Shown here: in pieces, positions 26,018 to 34,914 of the stretch | Numbering within the stretch: the stretch's first letter is position 1 | Layout: each line of letters starts with the position of its first letter | From: Fervidobacterium thailandense | GTDB taxonomy: Bacteria; Thermotogota; Thermotogae; Thermotogales; Fervidobacteriaceae | Assembly (NCBI RefSeq): GCF_001719065.1 | Contig: NZ_LWAF01000002.1 | Coordinates: 1 to 64,000 of the forward strand | Direction of reading: 5' to 3' | Length of the DNA: 64,000 nucleotides | Notes under the pieces: model-generated | What the model was told of the DNA's origin: nothing | Databases searched by the model: none | The model's input: the letters and a program-made list of their open reading frames with translations, nothing else | Program-made: the position numbers and the translations under genes

Positions 26018-26809
26018 TTGCGTAAAGTTGCCTTTATTTCGGACGTGCATTCGAACCTGGAAGCACTAGAGGCGGTTTTAAAGGATATCGACGAGCGTGG
26101 GGTGGACGAGGTTTTCTGCGTTGGTGATCTTGTTGGTTACGGGCCGAACCCGAACGAAGTTATCGAGCTTATCCGTGAGCGAAATATTCCAACCGTCTGC
26201 GGCAATTACGACGATGCCGTTGGCTTTGAGAAAGACAGTTGTGGGTGCGCGTACAACCCTGGTCGAGAGACGGAGGTCGGGGATGAGTCGATACGGTGGA
26301 CAATAGAGCACACAAGCCCGGAGAACAAGGCGTTTCTCCGCTCGCTTCCCAAGAAGCTCAGTATCCAGGTCGAGAACGTAAAGGTATTGCTTGTTCACGG
26401 AAGTCCGCTGAACCACTTGCTTGAGTACGTCAAGCCTTCGGTATCGGCTGAGCGACTGAAATTGCTGGTTCGTGACATCGAGGAAGATATCATCGTCAAC
26501 GGTCACACGCATCTGAGGATGGCAAGGCATATCTTGGGAAAGTTGGTCCTCAACCCCGGTAGTGTGGGGCGTACTAAGGACGGTAAGCCAGGAGCAACTT
26601 ACGCGATCCTGTACGTGGATGATGTGGTGTATTGGTACGAATTTGTTTTCGTGGAGTACGATGTAAAGAGGACTGTTGAAAAGCTTGTCAAAGCCGGCTT
26701 GCCGGTCGAGCTTGGCACCGTACTGGCACTGGGGCAGACGTTCGATATGGGACCTGGTAAGGATGATTCGTCCAAAGACGCATCAAAGAACTTCCAGCTC
26801 TTTCGTTGA
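26018..26809 (+). CDS. Metallophosphoesterase (YfcE/MJ0936-like)
   Basis: The 263-residue calcineurin-like phosphoesterase carries all five family motifs: SDVHSNLEA (D9, H11), VGDLVGYGP, CGNYDDA, VLLVHGSP and NGHTHLRM, then NPGSVG. These bind two metals. The family hydrolyses phosphodiesters or diadenosine polyphosphates; the substrate is not evident. It starts with TTG, supported by GGGAGGAGG 8 bases upstream. It is longer than YfcE (about 184) by a C-terminal extension of lower conservation. Its last 27 bases overlap the convergent nuclease gene. Confidence 0.88.
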   Translation: MRKVAFISDVHSNLEALEAVLKDIDERGVDEVFCVGDLVGYGPNPNEVIELIRERNIPTVCGNYDDAVGFEKDSCGCAYNPGRETEVGDESIRWTIEHTSPENKAFLRSLPKKLSIQVENVKVLLVHGSPLNHLLEYVKPSVSAERLKLLVRDIEEDIIVNGHTHLRMARHILGKLVLNPGSVGRTKDGKPGATYAILYVDDVVYWYEFVFVEYDVKRTVEKLVKAGLPVELGTVLALGQTFDMGPGKDDSSKDASKNFQLFR

Positions 26810-27982
26810 GCACATTTCCCTTAATTTGCTGACCAGTAGTTCAGTGGCCCTTACATCGTCTTCGTTGTACACGAGAATCGCGTTTAATATGTCTTCATCA
26901 CCGGTGGACATGTAACGGGCGTAGGTGTCAATGACTGTCCTCCCGTTTATATCGTTTCTCCACTGGAATCCGAAGTACCGTGCGAGCACCTTCAGCGAGT
27001 AGGATGGAACGGGCAGGGCAACGTGGTCCGCGTACAGTTTGTAGACGTCCACGAAGCGTTTGAAAAATTCCTTAGGTATGTCAATACCGTAACGTTTGGC
27101 GAGTTTCTTGAACCTCTGGACTTCGTATTGGTGGAAGTGGTACACCGGGCCGGAGGTTTGATCGATGAATTCAAGTACATTTCGAAAAGCTCGTACCTCT
27201 TCGTTTTGATCCCGTGCCAAGAAGGGAATGTAAGTTCCATCTGAAAGCACCCCGAAGAGGTAATCAAAATCAGTAGGCGTGTAGCTTTCGATGTCTAGGA
27301 AGATACCATTTTCCAGCTGTGGGGGCTGGGCAAAAAGAACGGGTCTGTTTTCGATCACGCTTCGCGCGTGTGCGATAAGTTTTCTTGTGCGTTCAGGGCC
27401 GAAATGTTCTATCAACCTGTCTCGCTGGTTCAGTAAATCCTTTATCGAATCTATCCCGATCTTTCTGAGTTTCTCCGCCGTTTTACCGCGTAGTCCGTGT
27501 AGAAAATCGATGCTTTCGATAGCCCTCGCTTCGTGGAAACATTTTTCGACGAATGGGCAGAGCCTGCACAGGTGCGTTTTTGAAACTTTGTAATCGGTTT
27601 CGGTACAAAAGTACGAAAGTAGCGAGAGCATCCGGGTAACGTACGGTCTCCAGTTGACCGAGGTCGAGTAATGTTCACTTTCGAAAATGATAGAACCGAC
27701 TTCCTGCCCACAACTCTCGAGCACATATCCGATGAACGCCGCCTCAAGGAAGTGGTAATCGCTCAGCTTCTTTCCCGTCTTTTTTATCTTCAGTACGTAA
27801 GGAGATCTGGAGACGATCTCGTCGGGAATCACCACGAGTAAACAGCCGAACGCATCCGTGGAGAACGTTTTGATATCCTGCGGTAGGTTCGGACCGTTCG
27901 AGTTTTGGATTTCATACCTAGCTTTTTTTGGACAGAAGTATATGGTTTTAATATCTCTGTTTGTCAAAATCATTTGGGACAT
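26783..27982 (-). CDS. TM0106-type RecB-like nuclease with RNase H-fold exonuclease domain
   Basis: The 399-residue protein resembles the TM0106 family. The N-terminal part looks like a RecB/Cas4-type PD-(D/E)XK module with a probable four-cysteine Fe-S site: FCPKK at the start, and CRLCPFVEKC near residue 150. A helix-hairpin-helix segment follows (LRGKTAEKLRKIGIDSIKDLL). The C-terminal half is a DEDD/RNase H-like exonuclease with IFLDIES, YHFHQYE and YNEDDVRATELL, which supply acidic metal ligands. It probably processes DNA ends in repair or recombination. No cas genes are near. It is 29 bp downstream of the SDR gene, likely one operon. Confidence 0.75.
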   Translation of the reverse strand: MSQMILTNRDIKTIYFCPKKARYEIQNSNGPNLPQDIKTFSTDAFGCLLVVIPDEIVSRSPYVLKIKKTGKKLSDYHFLEAAFIGYVLESCGQEVGSIIFESEHYSTSVNWRPYVTRMLSLLSYFCTETDYKVSKTHLCRLCPFVEKCFHEARAIESIDFLHGLRGKTAEKLRKIGIDSIKDLLNQRDRLIEHFGPERTRKLIAHARSVIENRPVLFAQPPQLENGIFLDIESYTPTDFDYLFGVLSDGTYIPFLARDQNEEVRAFRNVLEFIDQTSGPVYHFHQYEVQRFKKLAKRYGIDIPKEFFKRFVDVYKLYADHVALPVPSYSLKVLARYFGFQWRNDINGRTVIDTYARYMSTGDEDILNAILVYNEDDVRATELLVSKLREMCSTKELEVL

Positions 27983-28011
27983 CCCGTTTCTTCCTCCGCT
28001 GATATCACCGT

Positions 28012-28773
28012 TCAGAAAAATTTTTTCAGAATCTTCGCTACCACACGATCGCTAAAGATCCTCCGAACCACCGAGTAAGCCAGTTTGTTACCCACGTCTG
28101 GAATGTAGAGTGGCTTGCCTGCCTCGAATGCCCGCAGGGCACCAACGACTACTTCGCGTGGTTCCATCATGTTGTAATCCGTTCTCATTTTCGCACGCTC
28201 GAAGAACTTTGTCCGAGTTTTACCAGGTGCCACACACAGAACGTGGATGTTCTTGTCAAGTAACTCGGCCCAGAGTGCGAGAGAGAAATTGTAGACGTAC
28301 GCTTTGGTGGAGGCATAAACGGCGAACTTTGGTATTGGGAAGAATCCCGCAACCGAGGCGATGTTGATAATCCCGCCTCGCCCCACGCGTAGCATCTCTT
28401 TTAAGTAATGATAGGTTAGTTGCGTTAAGACTTTGACGTTCAGATCTATTATGGTCTCGTACTCGTCCCACTGGTGGGTTGGGAACTCCCCGTAGAGTCC
28501 CAGACCTGCGTTGTTGATCAGTAGGTCAATTTGGAGATGGCTCGTATTCTCGATCACGTAGGAGGTATCCTTCACAAGGTCGGCTTGGATAAAGATGACC
28601 TTTGAGGAGGAAATGCTGTGTATCTCCTCCTCCAACTTACTCAACGCGGAGACATCCCTACCGACAAGAACGAGGTTGAGGTTCCGCCGAGCAAGTTCAA
28701 GCGCGAACTCACGCCCTATGCCCGACGATGCGCCCGTTACAAGTGCCCACCGGTAATCCGAGAGTTTGGGCAT
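28012..28773 (-). CDS. Short-chain dehydrogenase/reductase
   Basis: The 253-residue classical SDR has TGASSGIG (residues 14-21), the NNAG motif, the catalytic Ser in NIASVAG and YASTK. A basic residue after the second strand (VGRD) suggests NADP(H) preference. The C-terminal KLAYSVVRRIFSDRVVAKILKKF is basic and hydrophobic, like SDRs of the DltE/YqjQ type that associate with membranes. The substrate is unknown. It heads a two-gene unit with the TM0106-type nuclease; a TATAAT on the minus strand lies upstream near 28880. Confidence 0.85.
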   Translation of the reverse strand: MPKLSDYRWALVTGASSGIGREFALELARRNLNLVLVGRDVSALSKLEEEIHSISSSKVIFIQADLVKDTSYVIENTSHLQIDLLINNAGLGLYGEFPTHQWDEYETIIDLNVKVLTQLTYHYLKEMLRVGRGGIINIASVAGFFPIPKFAVYASTKAYVYNFSLALWAELLDKNIHVLCVAPGKTRTKFFERAKMRTDYNMMEPREVVVGALRAFEAGKPLYIPDVGNKLAYSVVRRIFSDRVVAKILKKFF

Positions 28774-28895
28774 AACACTCCCCCTCTAATTTTGCATTCT
28801 TGAAGACACAGTAAGTTAAGAATTTCAGGTTCCGATACGAGTTAAGGGTCAACACACTAAATTTCCTTGTTAAAAATATTATATCACCTCGAGAA

Positions 28896-28924
28896 TTGAA
28901 TAAAGGCTTAACGTATGTTAAAAT
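28896..28924 (+). promoter_or_regulatory. Putative promoter of the MATE transporter gene
   Basis: TTGAAT at 28896 and TAAAAT at 28919 are 17 bp apart on the plus strand, about 70 bases before the start codon of the MATE gene. Confidence 0.5.
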
Positions 28925-28992
28925 TGTCTGTGTTGTAGAATCTGGAAAATTTTCCAAGTTTCCGGAATTTCCGAAAGTGAGGATAGTTGTGG

Positions 28993-30342
28993 ATGCTCAA
29001 AAACGTTCTTAGGATCGCTATACCCGTTTCCGTTGAAAATATTCTCGGGAACACGGGCATTTTCTTGATGACTTTGATGCTCACAAAGCTTGGGGAAGTT
29101 CCGGTTGCTGTGAACGGGATCGCGGCCCAGGCCTCTTTTTTGGTAATCCTCTTCCTCTTCGGTCTCAACTCCGGTGGGGGGATATTCTTAGCGCAGTTCT
29201 GGGGAAAGAAGGATTACGAGGGCATATCGAGGACTACGAGTTTGATGGTCCTTTTCTCGCTCGTCATTTCAACCATTTTCTTTGTGCTTACGTTCTTCTT
29301 TCCGACGTTTTTCGCGGGTATTTTTTCGAAAGATCCGACGGTAGTTAAGGAAAGCTTTGAGTTTTTGAGGATAATATCCTTTTCGTACTTTGGTATAGCT
29401 CTCGAGGTCGTCTTCCGAACCCTTTTACGTAGTGTGGAACGCGCAACAATCCCAATGGAATCTTACATATTCGGAACCACTGTCCAAGTTGGCCTGGCTT
29501 ACGTACTCACGTTTGGCCATTTCGGTTTTCCGAAGCTCGGCTTGATGGGTATCGCGTGGGCCACGCTGGTTGGGCGGTACTTAATTCCCGCATATCAAAT
29601 TCTGAGAATCGTCTTTTCCGATTTGAAGTTTTCGTTTTTCAATCCCGGTGTACCACGTAGCTTTTTGAGAAAATTCCTCAGCTACGCCACACCCACGACG
29701 CTGAACGAGATTGCCTGGTCACTTGGAATGACGATGTACGGGGTCATTTTCGGGCGGATGGGAACGAAGGTTTACGCAGCAAGGAACGTGCTTTCGTCCT
29801 TTGAGAATTACGTTTGGACGTTTACGTTCGGTTTGGTCATCGCCGCAGCAGTTCTTGTTGGAAAGATGATAGGCGAGATGCGTTATCAGGAAGCGCTGCA
29901 ATTTGCAAAGCGTATGCTTAAAGTGAACGTCCTGGTGGGCACGGTGAGCGCTGGACTGATCTTACTTGTGTACTACGTACTCCTTCCCGGATTCAAACTT
30001 GAGTTAGAAACGAAGAGGATGCTCACATTTGCCATGTGGGTGATGCTCATCGGTGCACCGATCAAGGCGTTCAACGGTATGGCGGTGGTCGGGGTTCTGA
30101 GGGCTGGAGGAGATGCAAAGTTCGCGTTTTTACTTGAATCTTCAACGTTGTGGTTGATAGGTGTTCCACTTGCGTACATTGGAGCTTTCGTCTGGAATCT
30201 AGACATGCCGGTGGTTTACGCCTTAACTCTGTCAGATGAGCTTGTCAAATCGATCCTCGCATATCTCAGAATCAAGTCGAACAGTTGGATGCGAAACGTG
30301 ACGTTGGAAGAACCGACGGTCCTTGTTGAACACGAAGTCTGA
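28993..30342 (+). CDS. MATE-family efflux transporter
   Basis: The 449-residue inner-membrane protein has about twelve hydrophobic helices in two six-helix halves with a basic linker near residue 225, the MATE plan. It should export organic cations or toxic metabolites with Na+ or H+ entry. The first half contains the NTGIFLMTLMLTKLGEVPVAVNG stretch expected for helix 1-2. The ATG at 28993 sits 10 bases after GTGAGG; an upstream TTG at 28987 would be too close. The C-terminal tail is short and charged. Probably its own transcription unit. Confidence 0.88.
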   Translation: MLKNVLRIAIPVSVENILGNTGIFLMTLMLTKLGEVPVAVNGIAAQASFLVILFLFGLNSGGGIFLAQFWGKKDYEGISRTTSLMVLFSLVISTIFFVLTFFFPTFFAGIFSKDPTVVKESFEFLRIISFSYFGIALEVVFRTLLRSVERATIPMESYIFGTTVQVGLAYVLTFGHFGFPKLGLMGIAWATLVGRYLIPAYQILRIVFSDLKFSFFNPGVPRSFLRKFLSYATPTTLNEIAWSLGMTMYGVIFGRMGTKVYAARNVLSSFENYVWTFTFGLVIAAAVLVGKMIGEMRYQEALQFAKRMLKVNVLVGTVSAGLILLVYYVLLPGFKLELETKRMLTFAMWVMLIGAPIKAFNGMAVVGVLRAGGDAKFAFLLESSTLWLIGVPLAYIGAFVWNLDMPVVYALTLSDELVKSILAYLRIKSNSWMRNVTLEEPTVLVEHEV

Positions 30343-30388
30343 AAGATAAAGAAAGGCTGAAGTATGCGTCCCACTGGAGGAGTACGCT

Positions 30389-31216
30389 GTGGCTTTGGTT
30401 AGTCCTCGTGAGATATACGAGCGCGTAAAGGATGAATTGATTAAGGTAAACGTTCAAGTGAGCGGAGAAGTGGAGGAGTATTTTCAGAGCTATCGTGGGC
30501 CGTTTCGGGACGAGATACTCAAAAACTTTGTCGTGGCCCGTTGTGAGCGACTCCCGTTGTGTCAGGATACCGGCTTGGTTGAGTTCTTCGTTTTCAAGGG
30601 GGTCAACATCCTGCTTGAGGAACCAATAAGCCTGACGTTGAACAGGTGCGTTGCGGACGCTTACGCGGAAGCCGGTTTTAGAAAGAGTATCGTGCGCGAG
30701 CCGATTTGCAATCGTGTCAATACTGGAAGTAACACGCCGTGCATCGTTCACTTGTTTGAGGTTGGTACAGATACGTTGGAGATTTTCGTTCTGGTCAAAG
30801 GTGGGGGTAGTGAAAATCTCACAAGGTTACTGATGCTCGAACCAGGTGCAAGTACTGACGAGTTAATCGATGCTGTGCAAAACGTGCTCGTACCGGACGT
30901 TGCGAACGCTTGTCCACCGGTTCACGTTGGGATAGGCTTGGGGGGAAGTTCGGACCTCGCACTCTTACTTTCCAGACTCGCACTCTTTGATCACGATTTT
31001 AAAAATTTCGAACCGGACATCGTTGATTATCCCGAGCTTTCGGAAAAGCTGAAAGAACGACTGAACTCTTCAAAAATAGGTGTCCAAGCCTTGGGAGTTG
31101 GACACACGGTTTTGAAGGTTAGGTGTCTTGGTTTCCCGACGCACATTGCCACGTTACCAGTTGCGGTGAGTGTGGACTGCTTTCTGAATCGTACCGGAAG
31201 GGTGAAGATAAGATGA
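30389..31216 (+). CDS. Class I fumarate hydratase, alpha subunit
   Basis: The 275-residue subunit carries the 4Fe-4S catalytic domain of two-subunit class I fumarases (or related tartrate dehydratase), interconverting fumarate and L-malate. Conserved cysteines are visible in PLCQDTG, PICNRVNTG and NACPPVHVGIGLGG; the loop FVLVKGGGSEN fits the substrate site. The start GTG follows CTGGAGGA. The stop overlaps the beta-subunit ATG (ATGA), as expected for stoichiometric partners. Fumarase and tartrate dehydratase cannot be separated from sequence alone. Confidence 0.9.
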   Translation: MALVSPREIYERVKDELIKVNVQVSGEVEEYFQSYRGPFRDEILKNFVVARCERLPLCQDTGLVEFFVFKGVNILLEEPISLTLNRCVADAYAEAGFRKSIVREPICNRVNTGSNTPCIVHLFEVGTDTLEIFVLVKGGGSENLTRLLMLEPGASTDELIDAVQNVLVPDVANACPPVHVGIGLGGSSDLALLLSRLALFDHDFKNFEPDIVDYPELSEKLKERLNSSKIGVQALGVGHTVLKVRCLGFPTHIATLPVAVSVDCFLNRTGRVKIR

Positions 31217-31728
31217 ACATGACAATAGATCTGTCAAAATTGAGGGTTGGGGAATTTCTAGAGTTTGACGGTGAAATGTTTGTGATGCGCGATGCGGCAC
31301 AAAAGAGGTTACTTGAATTCAAAACAAGTGGAAAAGACCTCCCAGTGGATTTAAGGGGAAAAATCGTGTTTTACGCTGGTCCAACGTTTGTTGGCGGCAG
31401 AATGGTCATTGGGCCTACCACTTCAAAGAGAATGGACAAGTACCTTCAGCTGCTTTTAGAAAACGGTGTCGTTGCGACCGTTGGGAAAGGGGCAAGGTCC
31501 GAGTATGTTCGAGAGTTAATCAGGTTGTTTAAGGCCCCGTACTTTGTTGCACCGAGTGGTTGCGCGGCGTATCTATCCGAACACGTCGTTGGTTGGGAAA
31601 TGTTGGCTTTTCCCGAATTGGGGCCGGAGGCTATTTACAGGATCGAGGTAAAAAAATTCCCGTTGGTCGTCTACATTGACGCCAACGGGAACGTTTACGA
31701 AGCTTTTGGTGGAGCCGATGGGATTTGA
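31213..31728 (+). CDS. Class I fumarate hydratase, beta subunit
   Basis: The 171-residue subunit supplies the C-terminal domain of class I fumarases; segments GKIVFYAGPTF, GPTTSKRMDKYL, VATVGKGAR and SGCAAYLSEHV match the family. The ATG at 31213 overlaps the alpha stop. The last seven codons and the stop lie inside the complement of the tRNA-Ala gene on the other strand, and an upstream part of the coding region doubles as that tRNA's terminator, so this 3' end is under two constraints. The final residues GGADGI are dictated by the tRNA acceptor and T-arm sequence. Confidence 0.9.
   Translation: MNMTIDLSKLRVGEFLEFDGEMFVMRDAAQKRLLEFKTSGKDLPVDLRGKIVFYAGPTFVGGRMVIGPTTSKRMDKYLQLLLENGVVATVGKGARSEYVRELIRLFKAPYFVAPSGCAAYLSEHVVGWEMLAFPELGPEAIYRIEVKKFPLVVYIDANGNVYEAFGGADGI
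31650..31691 (-). terminator. Terminator of tRNA-Ala located inside the fumarase beta gene
   Basis: On the minus strand TTCCCGTTGG pairs with CCAACGGGAA, with a further 4-bp inner stem, and is followed directly by seven T's. It lies about 16 bases after the tRNA 3' end. Confidence 0.8.
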
Positions 31729-31782
31729 ACCCACGGCCTCTACCGTGCGAAGGTAGCGCTCTCCCAACTGAGCTACGGCCCC
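31707..31782 (-). tRNA. tRNA-Ala (anticodon CGC)
   Basis: A 76-nt cloverleaf including encoded CCA. The acceptor stem GGGGCCG/CGGCTCC carries the G3:U70 pair that identifies alanine tRNAs. The anticodon loop is TTCGCAC, reading GCG codons, and the T-loop is GGTTCAAATCC. The 3' 22 nt overlap the end of the convergent fumarase beta gene. Confidence 0.96.
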
Positions 31783-31816
31783 ACGCTTATGCGGAGTTCG
31801 GCCTCCAGCGTGAAAC

Positions 31817-31844
31817 ATTATATCATACACTTTCAAAAAATCAA
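31817..31844 (-). promoter_or_regulatory. Promoter of tRNA-Ala
   Basis: TTGATT and TATAAT separated by 16 bp on the minus strand, with the -10 about 35 bases before the mature tRNA 5' end. Confidence 0.7.
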
Positions 31845-31865
31845 GATGCCTAAGGGGGTTGCTCG

Positions 31866-33911
31866 ATGCGTAGGTACAGGTATGTGAGGAAGAATAGACG
31901 CTACATAATAACGTCTGCCTTGCTTGTCGCAATTGCGCTCATGCTGCTGTTTGGAATCCTGTTTGCGAACAGATCCGTGGACGTTTTCGAAAACTATTAC
32001 GGAGACTTCAAGCTCTTGACGATAAAGGAAGTATTCCAGTACGGCTTGAAAACCTATACGGTTCAATTTCCGATATTTGGTCGCCCGCGTTTGATCGGTT
32101 TCGATAGTTTCAGAAACAGGTACACGCTTTACTTCGAGAATGGAAGGCTAACCGTGGAAGTCGGAAACCGGAAGATCGAAGATCCGGAGAAGCAGTACGA
32201 AAGACTCTACACACTCGCGCTAATAAACATAGTGGAGAAGAATGCACCTGTGGAAGTTGTTCCAGCGGAGCAAAAGTTACTCTTTGAGTACGTACCAAAC
32301 GGGAAGTTTACACTTCTTAGGAATGGTGGTAAGGATTTTGTTGTTTACTCTGGTAATCGCCAAGACGGTAAATTTGTTGAAATTTGGTTTACCGTCGAAA
32401 GGGCACGGGATTCGTCTTTCAAAGTGAAGGTTGAGAAAGCATCTCTTGATGGAAAGATTCTGAGTGACAAAGAGCTATCCGCCTTATTATCTGAGATTTA
32501 CAAGAAAAGCTTCAACGAAGACTTGGTAACACTCATCAAGTCAGCCTACCTTAATGAGATAAAAGATTATACGCTCGGTGAATTCGCTCAAAAGTTCGCC
32601 GACGCAAGGTGGTACGTTAAGGATGAGGCAGGAAAGTTGGTCGAACTTGTAATCGCAGATTCAATTAGGCTTGAGGGTTCGAAAGAGCCAACGACGGTAA
32701 CGATAACACTTGGGCTAAAGCTTGAGACCATAGGTCAAGCCTCGTTGCAGTACGTGGTTGTAAACAACGAGGAAATTCAAAAGGAAAAGTTGCAAAATTT
32801 CGTGGTTTACCTCTTTGCAAAGCAGTTCAGAGATTTTCATGAAAAGGAGTCTCTGAGAATTGTTGAGCTCATTAGGAACGGTGTTATTCAATCTCACAAT
32901 GTAAAGATAAACGATCTGTTCAACACTATATTTAAGGACCAGTCTTGGGAGGTTGAATTCACACCGGATGGTGCGAACGTGACTTTTAGAGGAACACTTC
33001 TGGGCAGCGAGTCTCCTACAAGAATACTCTTTGTTTACAACGGAAAAACAGCTTTGATACAGCAAGTTGTTTCGAACAACAACGTTGTTTCATCGAAAAC
33101 TTTCCTGAACGAGGCTTTAAACCGATATGAAAAGTTAAGAACTCAGTCGGAAGTAAAAGCATCCGAGGAAGAGCTCGTTGAACGAGTAAAGCAAACCAAA
33201 CTTGTTAGAACTTCACCCCACAAAGACAATCAAGCAGCGTTCGAAAGTTTCCTTAATAAGATAGTTTGGACTGGTAAGCTTGAAGACAAAACCGTGACAG
33301 TATCTGGAATAGGTACGTACGCTGGCAAGGCTTTGAACTTCGAGTTCATCTTCGATGTTTCAACAGTGACGCCAGTTTTGAAAACCGTTCGCGTTAACGA
33401 TCAAACGGTGGATGAAACGGTTATTGATTACATCATAGGTAAGATATTCCTTGTGCCCAATTACGAGTACGGAATGTTGGAGTACGTGAAAAATTACGTT
33501 GTCGCCACCAAAACATTACGCGAAGTATTTGGTGAAAATGTTTGGACTGTGGATGTAAAACGGGACCTCGTGGTACTCAAAACTGGAAAACTCTCGGGTG
33601 CTTTTCGCGTAGAACTTGATGGAAGTGTTCGGTGTGTCCAGCTGGCCTACGATGGTAGAAACGTGATAGATCAACTTGGCGAATTGGTTAGGGCACTGGA
33701 AAGTGGCAAGACCATCGCTGAATTTTTTGAGAGTACCACTATAGGAACCACACCTCAAGTCCCACAAGTCCAACAGACTCCTAAAGTACCTCAGTTACCA
33801 AAAAATAGTACGGATACCCAGGTAGGGGGAACAGATAAATCAAAACCTGAGACCGACCAGAAAAATGGTAAAGCACCAGAGAGTACAAACATTGAATACG
33901 GCCAATTCTAA
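31866..33911 (+). CDS. Membrane-anchored protein of unknown function
   Basis: I do not recognise this 681-residue protein. A basic N-terminus (MRRYRYVRKNRR) leads into one transmembrane helix (about residues 14-33), so the bulk should be outside the cytoplasm. The body is charged, mixed alpha/beta, with what look like repeated modules beginning DPE/ASEEELVERV and KTLREVFGENVW-type segments; at least three weak repeats of a strand-helix pattern (LIKSAYLNEI, LIRNGVIQSHN, YVKNYVVATKT) can be seen. The C-terminal 60 residues are a Pro/Gln/Lys-rich linker (PQVPQVQQTPKVPQLPK). It opens the long plus-strand block and precedes the WecA-like gene by 27 bp, suggesting an envelope role. Confidence 0.7.
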   Translation: MRRYRYVRKNRRYIITSALLVAIALMLLFGILFANRSVDVFENYYGDFKLLTIKEVFQYGLKTYTVQFPIFGRPRLIGFDSFRNRYTLYFENGRLTVEVGNRKIEDPEKQYERLYTLALINIVEKNAPVEVVPAEQKLLFEYVPNGKFTLLRNGGKDFVVYSGNRQDGKFVEIWFTVERARDSSFKVKVEKASLDGKILSDKELSALLSEIYKKSFNEDLVTLIKSAYLNEIKDYTLGEFAQKFADARWYVKDEAGKLVELVIADSIRLEGSKEPTTVTITLGLKLETIGQASLQYVVVNNEEIQKEKLQNFVVYLFAKQFRDFHEKESLRIVELIRNGVIQSHNVKINDLFNTIFKDQSWEVEFTPDGANVTFRGTLLGSESPTRILFVYNGKTALIQQVVSNNNVVSSKTFLNEALNRYEKLRTQSEVKASEEELVERVKQTKLVRTSPHKDNQAAFESFLNKIVWTGKLEDKTVTVSGIGTYAGKALNFEFIFDVSTVTPVLKTVRVNDQTVDETVIDYIIGKIFLVPNYEYGMLEYVKNYVVATKTLREVFGENVWTVDVKRDLVVLKTGKLSGAFRVELDGSVRCVQLAYDGRNVIDQLGELVRALESGKTIAEFFESTTIGTTPQVPQVQQTPKVPQLPKNSTDTQVGGTDKSKPETDQKNGKAPESTNIEYGQF

Positions 33912-33938
33912 CCTAAAACTTGAAGTGGAGGGACGCGG

Positions 33939-34874
33939 TTGAGCTTCACAAGTTTAACACTCTCGTTCATCGTTACCGTAATCTCAACTCCACTCTTTGG
34001 GAAGTTGGCCATCAAATTGAACATCGTTGATAAGCCGGACGGCTACTTGAAACCGCACGAGAAGGTGACACCGTATCTCGGCGGGTTGGCTATGTTCTTT
34101 GGCGTGCTTCTGTCGACACCTTTCGATCCAGTGATCAAAGTTGTATTAGTCACACTTGTTTTGATAGGAACGGCAGATGATATAAAAAATCTCAAGCCTC
34201 TTTTTCGTTTGGTGGTTGAATTCATTGTTGGTTCTCTGCTCGCGATCAGGTATCTTGGACTAGATATGTTTACACCTGTTTATGTTATTCTCACTGTTGC
34301 ATTGATAAACGCGGTCAATATGATGGACGGAATGGACGGGGTATGTGCATCTCTCTCGATTATCTCCGCGGTTGGACTTGTACTCACCGCAACGTCCAGG
34401 TTTGACAAAATTTTGCTTTTGTCGCTGGTTGGTGCTCTCGCAGGTTATCTGATTTACAACTTCCCCCCAGCAAGGATATTCATGGGAGATGGGGGAAGTT
34501 ATCTGGTCGGTGGTATACTGTCATCTGGGGTTTTATCGGCTTTCAGAAATTCGGGCCAAACACTTCATTTCAAGATCTCGGCGGTTATATTCGTTTCCCT
34601 CTTCCTTCTCGATTTGGTTGCCGCGGTAATGAGGCGAATGATTAACGGTCGATCACCCTTTTTAGGTGATAGAGATCACACGTACAATAAGATATTCAGA
34701 AAGGTAAACAACAATCGGAAAACCCTGTTAGTGGTTTTTTCTATCGGAGTACTACAATTCATTCTGGGCTACATCGCACTTTCTTCAATGCTCTTTAGCA
34801 TTCTGTCAGTCATTGCTTTGATTGTGATCTATACTTTTCTGATATTCAAACTGGAACTTCTCAAACTGTCGTAA
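33939..34874 (+). CDS. WecA/MraY-like polyprenyl-phosphate GlcNAc-1-P transferase
   Basis: The 311-residue multi-helix membrane enzyme should transfer a HexNAc-1-phosphate to undecaprenyl phosphate, starting a glycan lipid intermediate. Family motifs: DKPDGYLKPHEKVTPYLGG, the DD pair in TADDIKN, NAVNMMDGMDG, FMGDGGSYLVGG and the cytoplasmic DRDHTYNKI (His motif). It is closer in pattern to WecA/TagO than to MraY; no murein genes lie nearby. The start is TTG with GGAGGG upstream. It is followed by an O-antigen-ligase-like gene, which supports a role in a surface glycan separate from the GDP-fucose operon. Confidence 0.88.
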   Translation: MSFTSLTLSFIVTVISTPLFGKLAIKLNIVDKPDGYLKPHEKVTPYLGGLAMFFGVLLSTPFDPVIKVVLVTLVLIGTADDIKNLKPLFRLVVEFIVGSLLAIRYLGLDMFTPVYVILTVALINAVNMMDGMDGVCASLSIISAVGLVLTATSRFDKILLLSLVGALAGYLIYNFPPARIFMGDGGSYLVGGILSSGVLSAFRNSGQTLHFKISAVIFVSLFLLDLVAAVMRRMINGRSPFLGDRDHTYNKIFRKVNNNRKTLLVVFSIGVLQFILGYIALSSMLFSILSVIALIVIYTFLIFKLELLKLS

Positions 34875-34914
34875 TCAACATGGATCCGAATCCAGCGTAG
34901 TGTGGGGTGAAAGA

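Noticed and set aside
26783-27982. Possible CRISPR-associated Cas4
   Set aside because: No repeat-spacer array or other cas gene is present, and the C-terminal DEDD domain fits the TM0106 type instead.
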